64,000 bases of DNA from Lunularia cruciata (Eukaryota > Streptophyta > Marchantiopsida > Lunulariales > Lunulariaceae). Below, one piece after another: positions 12,796-23,696 of this stretch. The stretch lies in contig OX419758.1 in assembly GCA_948567375.1 (NCBI GenBank), forward strand, positions 61,881,001 through 61,945,000. The letters run 5' to 3'. The position numbers and the translations under genes were made by a program. The notes beneath the pieces are model-generated. The model worked only from the letters and a program-made list of their open reading frames with translations. It was not told the origin of the DNA and did no database searches. Position 1 is the first letter of the stretch. The number at the start of each line of letters is the position of its first letter.

Positions 12796-12959
12796 TTGTG
12801 AGGTTGCCTTTTGGGATCTTTGTGCATGATTCTTCTTCCTTCCCTTGCTTCTCTACTTCCTTATTGAGCTAGTAAGGCCGCAAGGTACATTTACTAGCAA
12901 TCTTTGTTGTCCAAAGTGATTTCCACCTCTTCCTCTTCAATGTACCTCTCCATGTTGTT

Positions 12960-13976
12960 CAAAGATCGCCTATACAAAGGCCGAGGACCTCTAGGGAAAC
13001 AAGTGCAACAGTTGGTAGATATGTGCCCAATACGGCCATAATTGTAACAACGGTGTTGTTCTCCTTGAGTCCCTTCTCCTTGTGGGACTCCATCTCTTTG
13101 TTCTTCTACCCGTCCCCGCTCCCCTTGAAGTGGTTGTGCTCCTCGATCCCGGAATCAAAGGTTGCCCAATTCCATTGGTACTGGTCCACCCATGTGTGGC
13201 ATTTCTGCCCAATAATGTTGAGGTAGAACTTCTCCTTCACCTCCACCTAATGCTCCTACTATTCTCTATGCACAAGCAATGGCTTCAAATACAGTGCTAG
13301 GATTTTGTACCATGACTTCTTGGCAAATCCGTTCTTTCAACCTTCATTTGAAATTGTCAAGAGCCTCTGCTGGACTCATGTCGGTAATTGCAACTTGTAG
13401 ATCCAGAAATGCCTCCACATACTCTTGTATGCTATTCTTCTGTCTCAATCTCCATAGTCGGGTTCGAGCCATATGCACAGAATCCACCGATTGGAAATTC
13501 TCTAGCAATCCTTGCATTGCTGTCCATGTGACCTCCTTTCTCTCTACCAACATGGATTGTTCCCAAGCATCATACCATGTGAGGGCTTTATCGATCAAGT
13601 ACCCACATGAAAACACGCCTGCAGCATGCTCCATGATCTCTATTGAGAACAATCGGAAATATCAATTCATTCTCAAGATCCAATTTCCCACTACTCCCTT
13701 TGTACGCTGCCCCTTGTAAGGCTCGATGTTGCAGGTCTTCTTCATCCGGAGTAGCAATGTGGCTTCATTGTTGATAGGGTTCGTAAGCACGAGTGCCTCT
13801 CCAAGTACTTTAGTCGCAGGTAGTGGGTTTTGAGATGGCTCTTCTTCTTGCATGGCTTGATCATTCCTGAGGATCTACACTTGACTTTGTAATGTCTCCA
13901 TGGTCATCTTAATCTCTTGAAATTCATTCAACATCCCTTGCATTCCTTGCACCAGCTCTTGTAATTGCGGCTCCAT
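12960..13976 (-). pseudogene. Chr-1 gag (capsid and zinc knuckle)
   Basis: The start ATG at 13976 is followed by a Gln-rich helix (QLQELVQGMQGM). The capsid part has KALTWYDAWEQS, a typical gag core block (ALTWW/Y), and RQKNSIQEYVEAFLDLQ. The nucleocapsid knuckle near 13025 reads CYNYGRIGHISTNC, so the second Cys of the CX2CX4HX4C pattern is Tyr; Chr-5 has the intact CNNCGCIGHISTNC. Stops lie near 13660 and 13342. Confidence 0.85.
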
Positions 13977-14009
13977 GGTTCCTACAACACTCAGTTGCTA
14001 ATGTCTACT

Positions 14010-14439
14010 TCAATATAGAGTCAATATAATCACTCTGGAAGGTGCACAAACTATCGGAACTACCATTAGGACCTCAGAAGCTATCACTCGTTGATAATAC
14101 TCCTCACCAAAATTCCTAATCACAAAATCTCTAAACATCACTTTTGGTCTCACTACATAATGGATTTCTACTTGCATGTTGAAAGGGAGAGGATTTGGGA
14201 CATTCATATCCATATTATCATAATAGAATGTTGATTGTCAAGTCCCACTCTCTGTCATATATCACCACAAGTAGAATCACCGGGTTTGGTGAGTTAATCA
14301 CTCTGTCCATGAATTCTGCACCAAAGTGATAAACTAGCAATACCCTCATTTGCTCATGCTGGATGTACATAACCTTGATGTGGAATGGGTTTGAGAATGG
14401 AAAGCTAGGTGTGGGAAATTGTCCTCCCGGTGCATCCAT
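14010..14439 (-). pseudogene. Chr-1 leader reading frame of unknown function
   Basis: Between primer site and gag lie two adjoining frames (14218-14439 and 14010-14213) that together give a protein of about 145 residues. It starts MDAPGGQFPTPSFPFSNPF and ends IVCAPSRVIILTLY. The same protein is found in Chr-5 (57287-57711) and, inverted, in Chr-3. The two halves resemble each other: YHFGAEFMDRVINS in the first and IRNFGEEYYQRVIAS in the second, each after a beta-rich stretch. No known gag, protease or envelope motif is seen, and there is no signal peptide or membrane segment. Confidence 0.6.
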
Positions 14440-14564
14440 CCCATCTGCTCTTCTAAAGTCCTTCCTAAGTCTAGTAATTACTCTATGTTCTCCACCTCAA
14501 ATTACTCAGTTTCAGTAGTTCATGCTATTCCAAGAGGGGTGATCCACCCTCTTGGACTAAAACA

Positions 14565-14579
14565 CTTGCTCTGATACCA
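14565..14579 (-). other. Chr-1 primer binding site (tRNA-Met type)
   Basis: On the minus strand TGGTATCAGAGC lies one base after the 5' LTR. This matches the 3' end of plant initiator methionine tRNA, the usual primer of this group. Confidence 0.9.
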
Positions 14580-14580
14580 T

Positions 14581-15313
14581 TGTAATATTCCAAGGACAAG
14601 AGAAGAGAGAAAACACAGATTGCACACTCATACATTCGATGCTCCAAAGGAGCACCTTCTCTTTATTATATAGGCAAAGAGGATCTCCTCCAAGAAGCTC
14701 CACCATAGGATTAGGGACACAGATAGGTGACATGTCAGCAAGCTCCACCCTTGGATTACTTACTTGGATGGGTGGCATGTCTGGTCTAGGTCCTATCTAG
14801 TTGGTCAAACAAGCTTTGACCAGAGGGAATCTTTTAGGGAATCTTCCTATAGGAATCTCAGAATCACGTAAGGTACCATTGGAAACCTCTTGACAAGACA
14901 AAGTAGGGGGAGGGAAGGCCAGCCTTTCTTCCATTAGGGGGGGAATTTGCACATTTTCAAGGCCTAATTCATACATTTAGGCCTCCAAAATTGCCTTCAA
15001 AGATTTCAAGCATATTTTGGTTTCTACTCTATTAGTAGAAGTCCCCTTTTGGTGATACCTCTTTCTGATCTGTTTAGTCCATCATGTGTAACATCCTTCC
15101 AAATATTACCAAACCAATTCTCACCTTTAAATCATATGTCTAGCTATTGGTTGTAAGGTTCTCAAGTCTATTTCGGTTTCTGCCCTATTAGTAGAGGTAC
15201 TCTTTTGGTGATACTTCTATCAAATCTATTTTGACCATCATGTATAACATCGTTCTAGATGTTACCAAACCAAATTTCACATCTAGATCATATGGCTAAC
15301 TCTTGGTATTACA
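14581..15313 (-). repeat. Chr-1 5' LTR
   Basis: 733 bp from TGTAATATTCC to GGTATTACA, nearly the same as 8717-9451. It carries the promoter for the element; see the TATA entry. The termini form the short inverted repeat TGTAATA/TATTACA. Confidence 0.93.
14663..14673 (-). promoter_or_regulatory. TATA-like box in Chr-1 5' LTR
   Basis: On the sense strand CTATATAATAAAG lies about 85 bases before the LTR end. The string is kept in every Chr copy (for example 8801, 26818, 39731 and 57934). It contains both TATATAA and AATAAA, so it could serve as a promoter box, a poly(A) signal, or both. Confidence 0.5.
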
Positions 15314-15476
15314 CTATGTATAGGAATATATGGGAATTCCTTGAAGGTCTAATCAAATTGAAAAGACCACTTTGGTTGTCTAATAGGATAACCTCATATG
15401 TAAACCTAGCTCACTCAAATACAAGGATAGTAGGTAACTCGTCTAATCTACCAATTGTTGTTTGCCACAAGCTATT
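15314..15476 (-). pseudogene. MT-1 fragment between Chr-1 and ChrB-1 (gag-protease linker)
   Basis: The first five bases are the right copy of the Chr-1 target duplication (CTATG, 15314-15318). Read on the minus strand, the piece matches 36740-36885 of MT-2 in a shifted frame (compare the GKQQ..LDW run and the LSYWITRGGFF run), so it is MT-1 sequence stranded between two insertions. Confidence 0.75.
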
Positions 15477-15828
15477 TGTAAAAGTCCAAGACCGAGGAGA
15501 GAAATAGGAGAATGGAAGATCACATTAGGACACTTGAATGTGGGTAAACTCCAAAATGCCTAGCATGAGCTTTGGGTCTTGTATTTATAGGGATCATACA
15601 AGGCTCTTGAGAAGCGTCCTTGAGCAGCTTCCTTGGAGTGCAAGCCAAGTTAATTGGGAAGCTTCTCAAGAAGCTTCCTTCTAGAAGTTGCTTCCTTGGC
15701 ATGCAAGCTAAGCTAGTTGGAAGCTTCTAGAAGCTCCCTAGATACTTCTAGAATATTCTAGGCTAATTTTTCTTATTTGTTACTTTGTTAGCCCTACTAA
15801 CTTTGTTGCTAAACTCAATATTGTTACA
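15477..15828 (-). repeat. ChrB-1 3' LTR
   Basis: 352 bp, TGTAAAAGTCC to ATTGTTACA. It holds several copies of an AGAAGCTTC-like palindromic word ('gaagcttct', 'ctagaagct'). It is about 60 bp shorter than the other LTR, mainly through loss of part of this palindrome-rich stretch. Confidence 0.88.
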
Positions 15829-15841
15829 TATTTCCCCATCG
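15829..15841 (-). other. ChrB-1 polypurine tract
   Basis: On the minus strand GATGGGGAAATA lies directly before the 3' LTR, the expected place for the plus-strand primer. Confidence 0.7.
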
Positions 15842-15849
15842 CTAGTTGG

Positions 15850-17330
15850 TTACTTCCTTGTTGCCAAGGAAGCTTCAAACTCTTGGATGGCCAATTGTGC
15901 ATTCTAGAGATGAGAAAGAGGTTCCTATGTGGCATCATGAAGATGATAGCCTTTCAAAAGGACCTTGTACTTTGTATGTTGTTGGTAGCCTCATTGAATG
16001 TGGTGATATGGAAGGATACAATCAACTTTATACTTCTCATGATCATTGGTAGGGACAGGAAGAGAGGGGAGGTTGGACTCAAGAGGAAAAAGAAGAGGGG
16101 TTAGGAACAAAGGGTTTAAACTTGGAAACATAAAAGACATGATAGATGGGCATATTACAAGGCAAGGCAAGTCAATAAGCAACAAGAGAGACAATCTAGG
16201 TGACATCAAAGGGTCCTATCAAATTAGTGCAAGTTTACAAACTTGAGTATCAAGTGGGAGAGGGAAGTTATTAGATGAGAGTATGACCTTATCACCAACT
16301 TGAAAGCTGAGATCACAATGATGGTGATCTGCATTTTTTTTCTGCCAATTTGAGCAACAAGGAGATGAGATTTGGCTTGTTGGAGGGATTGAGAGATGGT
16401 GGTCAAGAAGGTGAAAGTATGAAGGACATGAAATGGAGGGGGAGCAAGATGGGAATCAGGAACAAGTGGGTCAAGTGGGTTGGCTAAAATTGAGAAAGAA
16501 AAGAGAGAATCCAATGCTTACCTATTTAGAATTATTGTATGCAAACTCCACAACTGCAAGACATTCTCCCAATTGGTATAATGAATGATGAAGGCACAAA
16601 ACATATGTTCCAAGGTGTGATTTTTATGTTCAATTTTCCATCAGTTTGAGGATGAAAGCCTGTGGACAAAGCAAGCTAGGTGCCAAGTATCTAAAAGAGT
16701 GCTTGCCAAAACTTTCCAATGAAGCAAGGCTCACGGTTGGAGATGAGTACACATAGCTCCTATGATGCTTGAATACATTGTCAAAGTAGATTTACGCCAA
16801 GGTTGGAGCATCCACAGTATCAACCATTGGTACCAAATGGATTTGCTTACTAATCTTATCCACAAACATCACAATTGTTGTATGACCTTGGCTTGTCTTG
16901 GGCAAGGAAGTGTTGAGATCTAAGCTTATATGTTCCCAATGAGTAGATGGAATGGAGAGTGGTTGAAGGAGTCCACTTGGTTTTTGGTTACTGGCCTTGT
17001 TGCGTTGGTAGCTCTCACATGTTTGGAAAAACTCCCAAACATCTTGTGCAATGTTGGGCAACCACCATTGGCGTTAGAGGGTACCCAAAGTCTTGCACAC
17101 ACCAGCAATTGGTAAATCATGGGCTTCTTGAAGGCACACAAGTCGAAGATCACCTTTGGCTGGAACATAGATCCACTTTTCATAGAATAGAAAGCCTTCC
17201 TTGAAGGAGAAGGTGTTGTACTCCTTGTTGCATGTTGGCAAACCACCATATACCATTTGGAAGAAGGGATCTTGTTGTCGAGTTGACCAAAACTTGTTTT
17301 GGACCTTGGAGTCAATTGACACCATTGAAA
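15850..17330 (-). pseudogene. ChrB-1 integrase and chromodomain
   Basis: The core is partly readable: NKASNQKPSGLLQPLSIP, HISLDLNTSLPKT and TIVMFVDKISKQIHLVP at 16800-17000, followed by damaged sequence to the C-terminal domain with MPIYHVFYVSKFKPF near 16100. The chromodomain reads KYKVLLKGYHLHDAT near 15940-15985 and ends with the stop at 15850. Many stops and frame changes. The strong likeness to the Chr integrase shows it is a relative, but the LTRs are unrelated. Confidence 0.85.
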
Positions 17331-18655
17331 GTGTTGTTGTGGTAAGAGGAAGAGACTTTAAATAAGGTTATCGTGATAGAGCATCAAGGATGACATGGAA
17401 CCAACCTAGTTTTTACTCAAGTTTGATGTCAAAAAATTGGAGTTGCTCCTCTCATTGATGATGTTGACTCTTCATGTGTTCCAAGTGTAAGGTTTGTGAT
17501 TAGTTTGTAAACAATAGTTTATGATCAGTTTGCATGATCACTTGTTTCCCCAAGAGGTAATGCATCCATACCTTGGTGGCATATACTATTGCAAGTTGTT
17601 CCCAATCTCAAGCAAAATAATTTCTTTCAATTGTATTTAGTTGGCAAGACACAAAGGTAATGGGTTGTAGTCCATTTGGGAATACTTGTTGCAACATGGC
17701 TCCAATTGCAAAGTTAGAAGCATCAAAATTTACCACACAAGGTAATTGAGATCATATGGTTGAAGAATGGGTCTTGAAGACACCATATGTTTCAACTTTT
17801 GGAATGCTTCTTTGTGCTTGGTGGTCCCTAGAAGCTCAAGTTCTTCCCCAAGAGGTCAGTCAATGGTGCAGTCACATGAGTATAATAGTGGATGAACTAT
17901 TTGTAAAAATTGGTCAATCCATTAAATGCCTTTACTTCTATAGTATCCTTCAAAGTAGGCCAACCAATAATGGCCTTGATTTTCTCCTCTTCTATCTTGA
18001 TCCTGTTCAATGAGATCTTGTGATACAAGAAGGTAACTTCTTTCTACCAAAAGGCACACTTCTTGTAGTAAAATTTCCATTTTTGTAGTCGTCTTAGGAC
18101 TTCTCGCATGTGATTAATGTGTTTTGCCTCTATCTTGCTATAGATTAAGATATCATCCAAGAACACCACCACGTACTGATCCAATAGTCCATCCAACACC
18201 CAATGCATCTGATCCATAGAGACTACTTGAGCATTAGTGAGCCCAAAAGCTAGAACTCTCCACTCAAAATGCCCATACCTTGTGCAAAAGATAATCTTTT
18301 GCACATCCTCACTATCAATGAGAATTTTCCAATAGTCATTGCAAAGATCTAACTTGGAAAAGTATTGTGCTCCCACTCAATTGATCAAGCAAGTCATTTA
18401 TTTGATGCAAGGGATATACATTCTTCACTGTTTGCTTATTGAGCCCATGGTAATCAACACAAAAATGAAGTCCTCTATCCTTCTTTGGAACAAATAATAT
18501 TGGTGCTCCCCAAGGAGAGGTACTATGTCATATGAAATCCTTCTCCAACAACTCCATACTTGTTGTTCACAACTCCTCCAACTCCTTTGGTAAAGCCAAT
18601 AGATTGGTCGACTCACTAGAGTACTCCTTGGCAATAACTCAATCTTGAAGAGCAT
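17331..18655 (-). pseudogene. ChrB-1 reverse transcriptase and RNase H
   Basis: RT motifs seen are [20 protein letters not shown] and [20 protein letters not shown] near 18400-18530, then [20 protein letters not shown] and the catalytic VVFLDDILIYS box within 18044-18376. RNase H at about 17500-17750 is recognisable only in pieces. Frame changes between blocks make it inactive. I could not place a protease box with confidence between gag and RT. Confidence 0.82.
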
Positions 18656-18660
18656 ACCAC

Positions 18661-18927
18661 GATTGGAGGGTAATCCCTTCCATATTTTTTGGTTCTTGCA
18701 TGGTCACTTCCAATTTGCTTTGTGACTTTAAGCTACTCACAAATAGATCTAGAACTTCACTTTCTTGTACATCTCAAATCTGCATGATGTTGTTCTGAAA
18801 TTGCATGATGTAGCTCCTTATAGAGCCAATATGCTTCAACTTCATCAATTTATCTTGTGTGCTAGGGTGGCATTTGAAGTTTGAAATTGACCAAAGTATT
18901 GCATCCTTAAATTCTACTCATGTCAAA
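18661..18927 (-). pseudogene. ChrB-1 gag, distal part
   Basis: On the minus strand the piece reads HPSTQDKLMKLKHIGSIRSY and then QESEVLDLFVSSLKSQ, the second half of a plant gypsy capsid. The CC-2 insertion cuts it at 18928; the first half of gag is at 22641-23012. Confidence 0.65.
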
Positions 18928-19590
18928 TGTGACAACCTGGCAAATATCACTTTTGTGATAATTGGGTAAGTAAAGTTTGTTCCCGTAGAGATATGATTTA
19001 AAATTGGTCAAATACAAAGTCAAATAGTAACATGTAGTTCTTCTTGATTTCCTCTTTAATCTCTCAAGTAGAAACTACGCCCAGAAGAGAGTAACAAGCT
19101 CACAATCTTGACAACTTGTCACAAATTCACACTCCTTAATCACAACATAGCAAATTTTGTCCAAAAAAATCTTGATTGTGATGATTCAGATTCTCCTGAA
19201 GATGGCACTTCATTGCAAAAATGACTTCACCTCAAAATTTGTTCCACCCTACCATTGAAGGCACAACTTCCTTGACCAAAATTGCTTCACATCAACTTTG
19301 TGTTGCGCTCACAAATGCAAAATACTACCAACACTACAATTCCTCTCAGATCTATCAAGGCATTGCTTTGATTGCACTTCACTCAAGATCATACATAGAA
19401 TGAAGATCAAGGCTGCGGAATCCAACATCCAACAAACACATAGACTTGCACTTCAAAATTCTCCACACACTCACAAAAAGTTGATACTCGGAATTAAGCT
19501 CAAGCAATGAGCACTGAAAATAGCACTTTACTTTATCTATCTTCAGAAATATGAATATTGAACAACATAACACTATGAATACCACTCTTA
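18928..19590 (-). repeat. CC-2 terminal non-coding region, probable 3' LTR
   Basis: This matches CC-1 585-1307 in reverse, including 'gaagatcaaggctgcggaat' and 'ttgcttcacatcaactt'. It has the TG terminus of an LTR. The inner border is set only by where coding similarity begins, so it is approximate. Confidence 0.5.
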
Positions 19591-19599
19591 AATAGTGAA

Positions 19600-22500
19600 G
19601 CAAAAAACAATTCTAAAAAAACTACCGTTCTACAACAACTCTTCTAACTTGCAGATCCAAACAGACAATGCAACCCTTCATATCTGCCTCTTCAAATCTC
19701 AAATCTGTTTCTACCCCAATCCAATGTCTACCTTGTCATTGGCTTTCAAACCCGATGATCTTCCTATGACTTCTCCTTCTTTGGGTATATCTGATTCTAC
19801 CAAATCCTTCACTATTTCTACTACTTCTAAACTAGGAACTACAATCAAAGTCATGGGTAATCTATCTACTTACTTATCTCCCGACTCACTCTTCTCTAAT
19901 GTGTCAAATAACAAGTCCAAAGACACCTGAATTTGTACTTCTACAACATCGGACTTCCTCTCCTCTGTCACACTACTCCTGATTTGCTCTAACTCTGACT
20001 CGACTAAATCTAATCTGAGACTGACATTGTCTCTTACTTCTAACATCTTCCAATCTAATCGCTCCCTTAATTGGATCGGTAAAGTATTCATATCCACATC
20101 TTTGGCTTTCCTCTTCCAAGTTTCTTGCACAAGCAACTTTAACCCGTGTAGACGTGCTTCTTCCAATCTCCCTTTAGCCTCTGTACTCAAGATTGCCCAC
20201 AACTTTCCTACAACTTCTCCTACTGATTCCGACTCATAACCTCAATATCGCTCTACCTTCAACTCTTTGCGGTACATCTTCAACTCACCTTTGTACTCAA
20301 CAGCGAGCATCTTCTTCTCCTCCGCATATTGTGAACTCTGTAACTCAGCACTTCGTACCAGCTTGTGCAATCTTTCTTCTTCTCGATGCTTGACTGCCAA
20401 CTCTCTTTGCCATGCTTGATCCTTCTCGGCTGCACTCTTCCTCAAGCTTTCCAACTCCTACTCCATTATTGCAGCCATTGCCTTCACATGAATACTTTCA
20501 ATGTGCACATCACTGACCTCCTCTTTCATCTTGGTCAGCAACATTGCCTGCTCTTTCAATTCTTTGGCTTGCTTTTGCATTTCCTTACCTCTTGACTCAA
20601 AACTCTCTTGCAACTTCTTGAAAGTCTTCTTCTTCAAGACTACATCCACCCAAAGTTCTTCAACTTCCTCGTCTCTTTGGACTACACGCTCCTACAAACT
20701 CTTCACTTCAACCAGCAGATACTTCACCACTTGCAACTCATTTGTCACCTTCATACAATCTTGGGGAATTACCATCTAGTGCTCCTTCAACAGTTCCAAC
20801 AATGGAGTTACAACCTTTGATAGATATTATATTCTGCCAAAGTTCTCTTCGTTTGTGGCCCCATCTTTGTACTTTGCCTCTTCCATTGACTCCTTCTGCC
20901 AAAGTGGCAATCTTTGTATCTTTAGAGACACTGCTTCCGAGCTTCCTTCCTCCTTACCTATTGAACTTGGCCCCGCAAGGTACTCCTTTTGTCTTTCAGC
21001 CCCCTTCTCTTCCACAACCAAGGCTATGCAATGATTTGTCTTTCTTGGTACACTTCGCATACTCAATCATCGCATGACAAGTTTCACCCACTCCAACCAA
21101 TTGCTGAACTTCATGTTCCGCCTCACTCTCACTTTCAGATTCCTCATTTTGTAAAGTGAGTTTGTCTTCTTCTGAGTCCTCTCCTTGAGACTCTGTCTCC
21201 CCTTCAAACTCAATTTCTAATGGTGCTTCTTTCACCATCTTCTTACTTTGCAGAACCAGTCTTTGGGTCTTCCTTTGTGCTGGAGGTGACTTTGCATCTT
21301 TAGGTTTACTGCGCTTCTTCTTCTTTGGACTTGTGACTTCTTCCATCTTCCATTGTACCGTCCTCAAGAAGTGATCATCATTGGCTCACAGGTGTGCTAT
21401 ATATTGTTGCTCTTCTTCATCCGATTCCTATCTCAAATTAGGATGGAAATGCAACACCATGCGACGCCTCTCCTCTATTGTCAACAAGTTCAACCCAAAG
21501 TAGAAGCGTGCTGCAAATGGTGCAAAATAATGTGGAGGCAAACTTGTCCTCCAATTGACCACCATCTGCCTCGTTTGTTGGTGAAAACACTTTGCCTAGT
21601 TCACCTTCACTCCTACAAACATCTGGTGGAAAAAGACCATCTGCTGCATGTTCATGTAAGTCATTCATTTTGGTTTGGACATGGCCATTATCATCCCCAC
21701 GATACTTTGTTTAATTGGGTCCCAATAGGACTCCACCTTGTAACCATTCATTGTACACGGAGCAAAGAACAAATTTTGGATCTCCGCCATCTCCTTTGCA
21801 GCATCACACTTCCGATAGAAGGTGATACCCGTCGGTTCTCTTGCTTCCTTCCCCAATGCTAACCTCCAATCCGACTTAGTCCATCAAGCCGGATTTCCTC
21901 TCTTCCCTTGACTTTAGGGCCTTCCTCACAATTACTGGCAGTTATCTATGCCATGACTCTTGGGAAACTAAATTTCCAATTCCATGCTAAGAAAGTAATA
22001 TGAAGTCTATTCAAGACTTTGATTCTTGCTATGACATCCAACCTATGAATTGCAAAACTTTGCACTGTCAGAGCATTTGTGACCTTCTTTGCCATGATCT
22101 GCTCTCTCGTTCTTTGGACTGGAAAACTATTCCCTCTCCTGGACAAGACACTCTAACCCCTTTTGGATTTTGGAAAATTTCACTCTCAATTGGCTTCCTA
22201 ACACACATTACTGCAGGATGACTACTCAAAGGGATTGGAAATCTACTTGACATATTCAACTTGTTCTTGCTCAATCACAATTTTATATTACCCTGAATTG
22301 CATTTATTCTTTAGTCAATTTCAAAATAGACTTCCCCTTCTTCTATGTGTTGCTGTCCTATCACTATCAAGGCATGCTTCTTCTGCCTCCACTGTTTCTT
22401 GAAGTGTACTTTCTTGCCACGTACCAAGGTTGTTAGACGGTCTTTGTATTGGCCTTTGTTTCCCAATCCAAAGATGATGCTCTTTGGACTTCTTTCTTTG

Positions 22501-22623
22501 TACTTCTCTCTTGAGTACCTCCATCATCAAGTCTGAAGTCCACTTCTTTGGATTTCCTTTGAAGACACTCCTCTCCATTCCTTCTTTCGCAATTAAGCTT
22601 TCTTTACTTACTTCTTCTCCCAA
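19600..22623 (-). pseudogene. CC-2 long protein, charged and coiled-coil, function unknown
   Basis: Minus-strand pieces follow each other from 22623 down to 19870. First is a basic region (KREVQRKKSKEHHLW). Then comes a part with FPRVMA near 21950 and a block FFAPCTMNGYKVESYWDPIK near 21760. A Lys-rich, possibly nuclear-localisation stretch TSPKKKKRSKPKDAK lies near 21330. An acidic run EESESESEAEHEV follows near 21140, and a long Glu/Lys coiled coil runs from 20650 to 19870. The whole would be close to 900 residues. No protease, RT or integrase motif. Homology to CC-1 supports a once-real protein, perhaps structural. Confidence 0.5.
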
Positions 22624-22640
22624 ATGCTAATAAACAAAAA

Positions 22641-23012
22641 AAATAAATAAAATGTGGGCATTACATCAAGATTGGTGCAACAATCTTTCATTTAGCTTGC
22701 TCCACTTGGAATCACCACCAAAGTTTTGCCATACCATCCAATTGGCTAGAAGCCAAAAGAATCTATTTCCATTCATCTTGAAGATTGGTAGCTTCAAAGT
22801 AACATTTGCAATCAAACACAAAATTCTCCATTGTGCTTGGATGATTCTTGACTTCAATACCTTGGGTTTTGGAAATTGGATTTGATCTTCTCCATCTCAA
22901 ACTGGTGCTCTCTCTATGTGTTCTTGTAATTGTTGGTCTTTTCATCCAACAATCAAGTAAGGTGCTCAATTTGTTGTTGCATAGTAATGATAAAGTCTAG
23001 TATTGCTGCCAT
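22641..23012 (-). pseudogene. ChrB-1 gag, proximal part
   Basis: The start ATG at 23012 gives MAAILDFIITMQQQIEHL, a helical gag start. Next come NFVFDCKCYFEATNLQDEWK (other frame, near 22770) and a block WYGKTL / WMVWQNFGGDSKW, the aromatic core of plant gag. It ends at the CC-2 insertion. Confidence 0.65.
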
Positions 23013-23265
23013 GGCTACTACTCTATCCCACCATTCTTAATTTATCCAATTTATTAACACATAGATGCAGCATGTCTATTATTCTCCATAAGTCACAATC
23101 GGAAGTATCAAAGGTTCCTCATACAAGGTGATCATATGCAAAAAATCCTACCCAAAGTGCGATGTGATGAATTGTATAAAATGATGCTTAGGTAGTATCT
23201 AGACACAAAAATCCCAATGGTTTGGTGGAAGTAGATTTGGTGGTCCATAAATTCCCTCCATCCCA

Positions 23266-23282
23266 TTCTTGCTTTGATACCA
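23266..23282 (-). other. ChrB-1 primer binding site (tRNA-Met type)
   Basis: On the minus strand TGGTATCAAAGCAAG lies one base after the 5' LTR. It differs by one base from the TGGTATCAGAGC site of the Chr family. Confidence 0.85.
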
Positions 23283-23283
23283 A

Positions 23284-23696
23284 TGTAAAAGTCCAAGACC
23301 GAGAGGAGAAAAAGGAGAATGGAAGATCACATTGGGACACTTGGATGTGGGTAAACTCCAAAATGCCTAACATGAGCTTTGGCTCTTGTATTTATATAGA
23401 TCATACAAGGCTCTTGAGAAGCTTCTCAAGTAGCTTCCAAGAGCTGATTTCTTGGAGTGCAAGCCAAGTTGATTGGGAAGCTTCTCAAGAAGCTTCCTTC
23501 TAGAAGTCACTTACTTGGCGTGCAAGTTAAGCTAGTTGAAAGTTTCTTGAAACTGTCTACTTGGGGTGCAAGCTTAGCTAGCCAAGAAGCTTCCCAAGAA
23601 GCCTCCTAGATACTTCTAGAATACTCTAGGTTAATTTGTCTTATTTGCTACTTTGTTAGCCCTACTAACTTCATTGCTAAACTCCATATTGTTATA
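23284..23696 (-). repeat. ChrB-1 5' LTR
   Basis: 413 bp, TGTAAAAGTCC to TTGTTATA (the terminal CA has become TA). It carries the same AAGCTTC-rich inner part as 15477-15828, with extra copies. Confidence 0.88.

Larger units (their letters stand above)
8717..15313 (-). mobile_element. Chr-1: full-length chromovirus (Ty3/gypsy), minus strand
   Basis: A 6.6 kb element with two LTRs (8717-9451 and 14581-15313), a perfect 5-bp target duplication, a tRNA-Met type primer site and a polypurine tract. In minus-strand order it has a leader frame, gag with a zinc knuckle, protease, reverse transcriptase, RNase H, integrase and a chromodomain. That order, with a C-terminal chromodomain, defines chromoviruses. 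Frameshifts and stops interrupt gag and pol, so it cannot move on its own. It lies inside the MT-1 protease gene. Confidence 0.95.
18928..22640 (-). mobile_element. CC-2: coiled-coil-protein element inside ChrB-1 gag
   Basis: The left end TGTGACAACCTGG matches the mirror of the CC-1 end at 1307. The next 650 bases are non-coding and match CC-1 585-1307 in reverse. The remainder is a decayed coding region. No second LTR is seen at the right end, where the sequence passes from coding into an A-rich run (22627-22650) and then ChrB-1 gag. The copy is either truncated at its 5' end or is not a standard two-LTR element. No clear target duplication was found. Confidence 0.6.
15477..23696 (-). mobile_element. 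ChrB-1: second chromovirus, minus strand, interrupted by CC-2
   Basis: LTRs at 15477-15828 and 23284-23696 begin TGTAAAAGTCCAAGACCGAG and end TTGTTACA or TTGTTATA. A tRNA-Met type primer site lies next to the right LTR and a purine tract next to the left one, which fixes the minus orientation. The flanks are CTATT (15472-15476) and CCATT (23697-23701), a target duplication with one mismatch. Gag is cut at 18928/22640 by CC-2. Coding parts are strongly decayed, more than in Chr-1. Confidence 0.88.

Noticed and set aside
22627-22650. Poly(A) tail of a processed retrogene at the CC-2 right end
   Set aside because: The tail would lie at the 5' side of the minus-strand gene, the wrong end for a retrogene.
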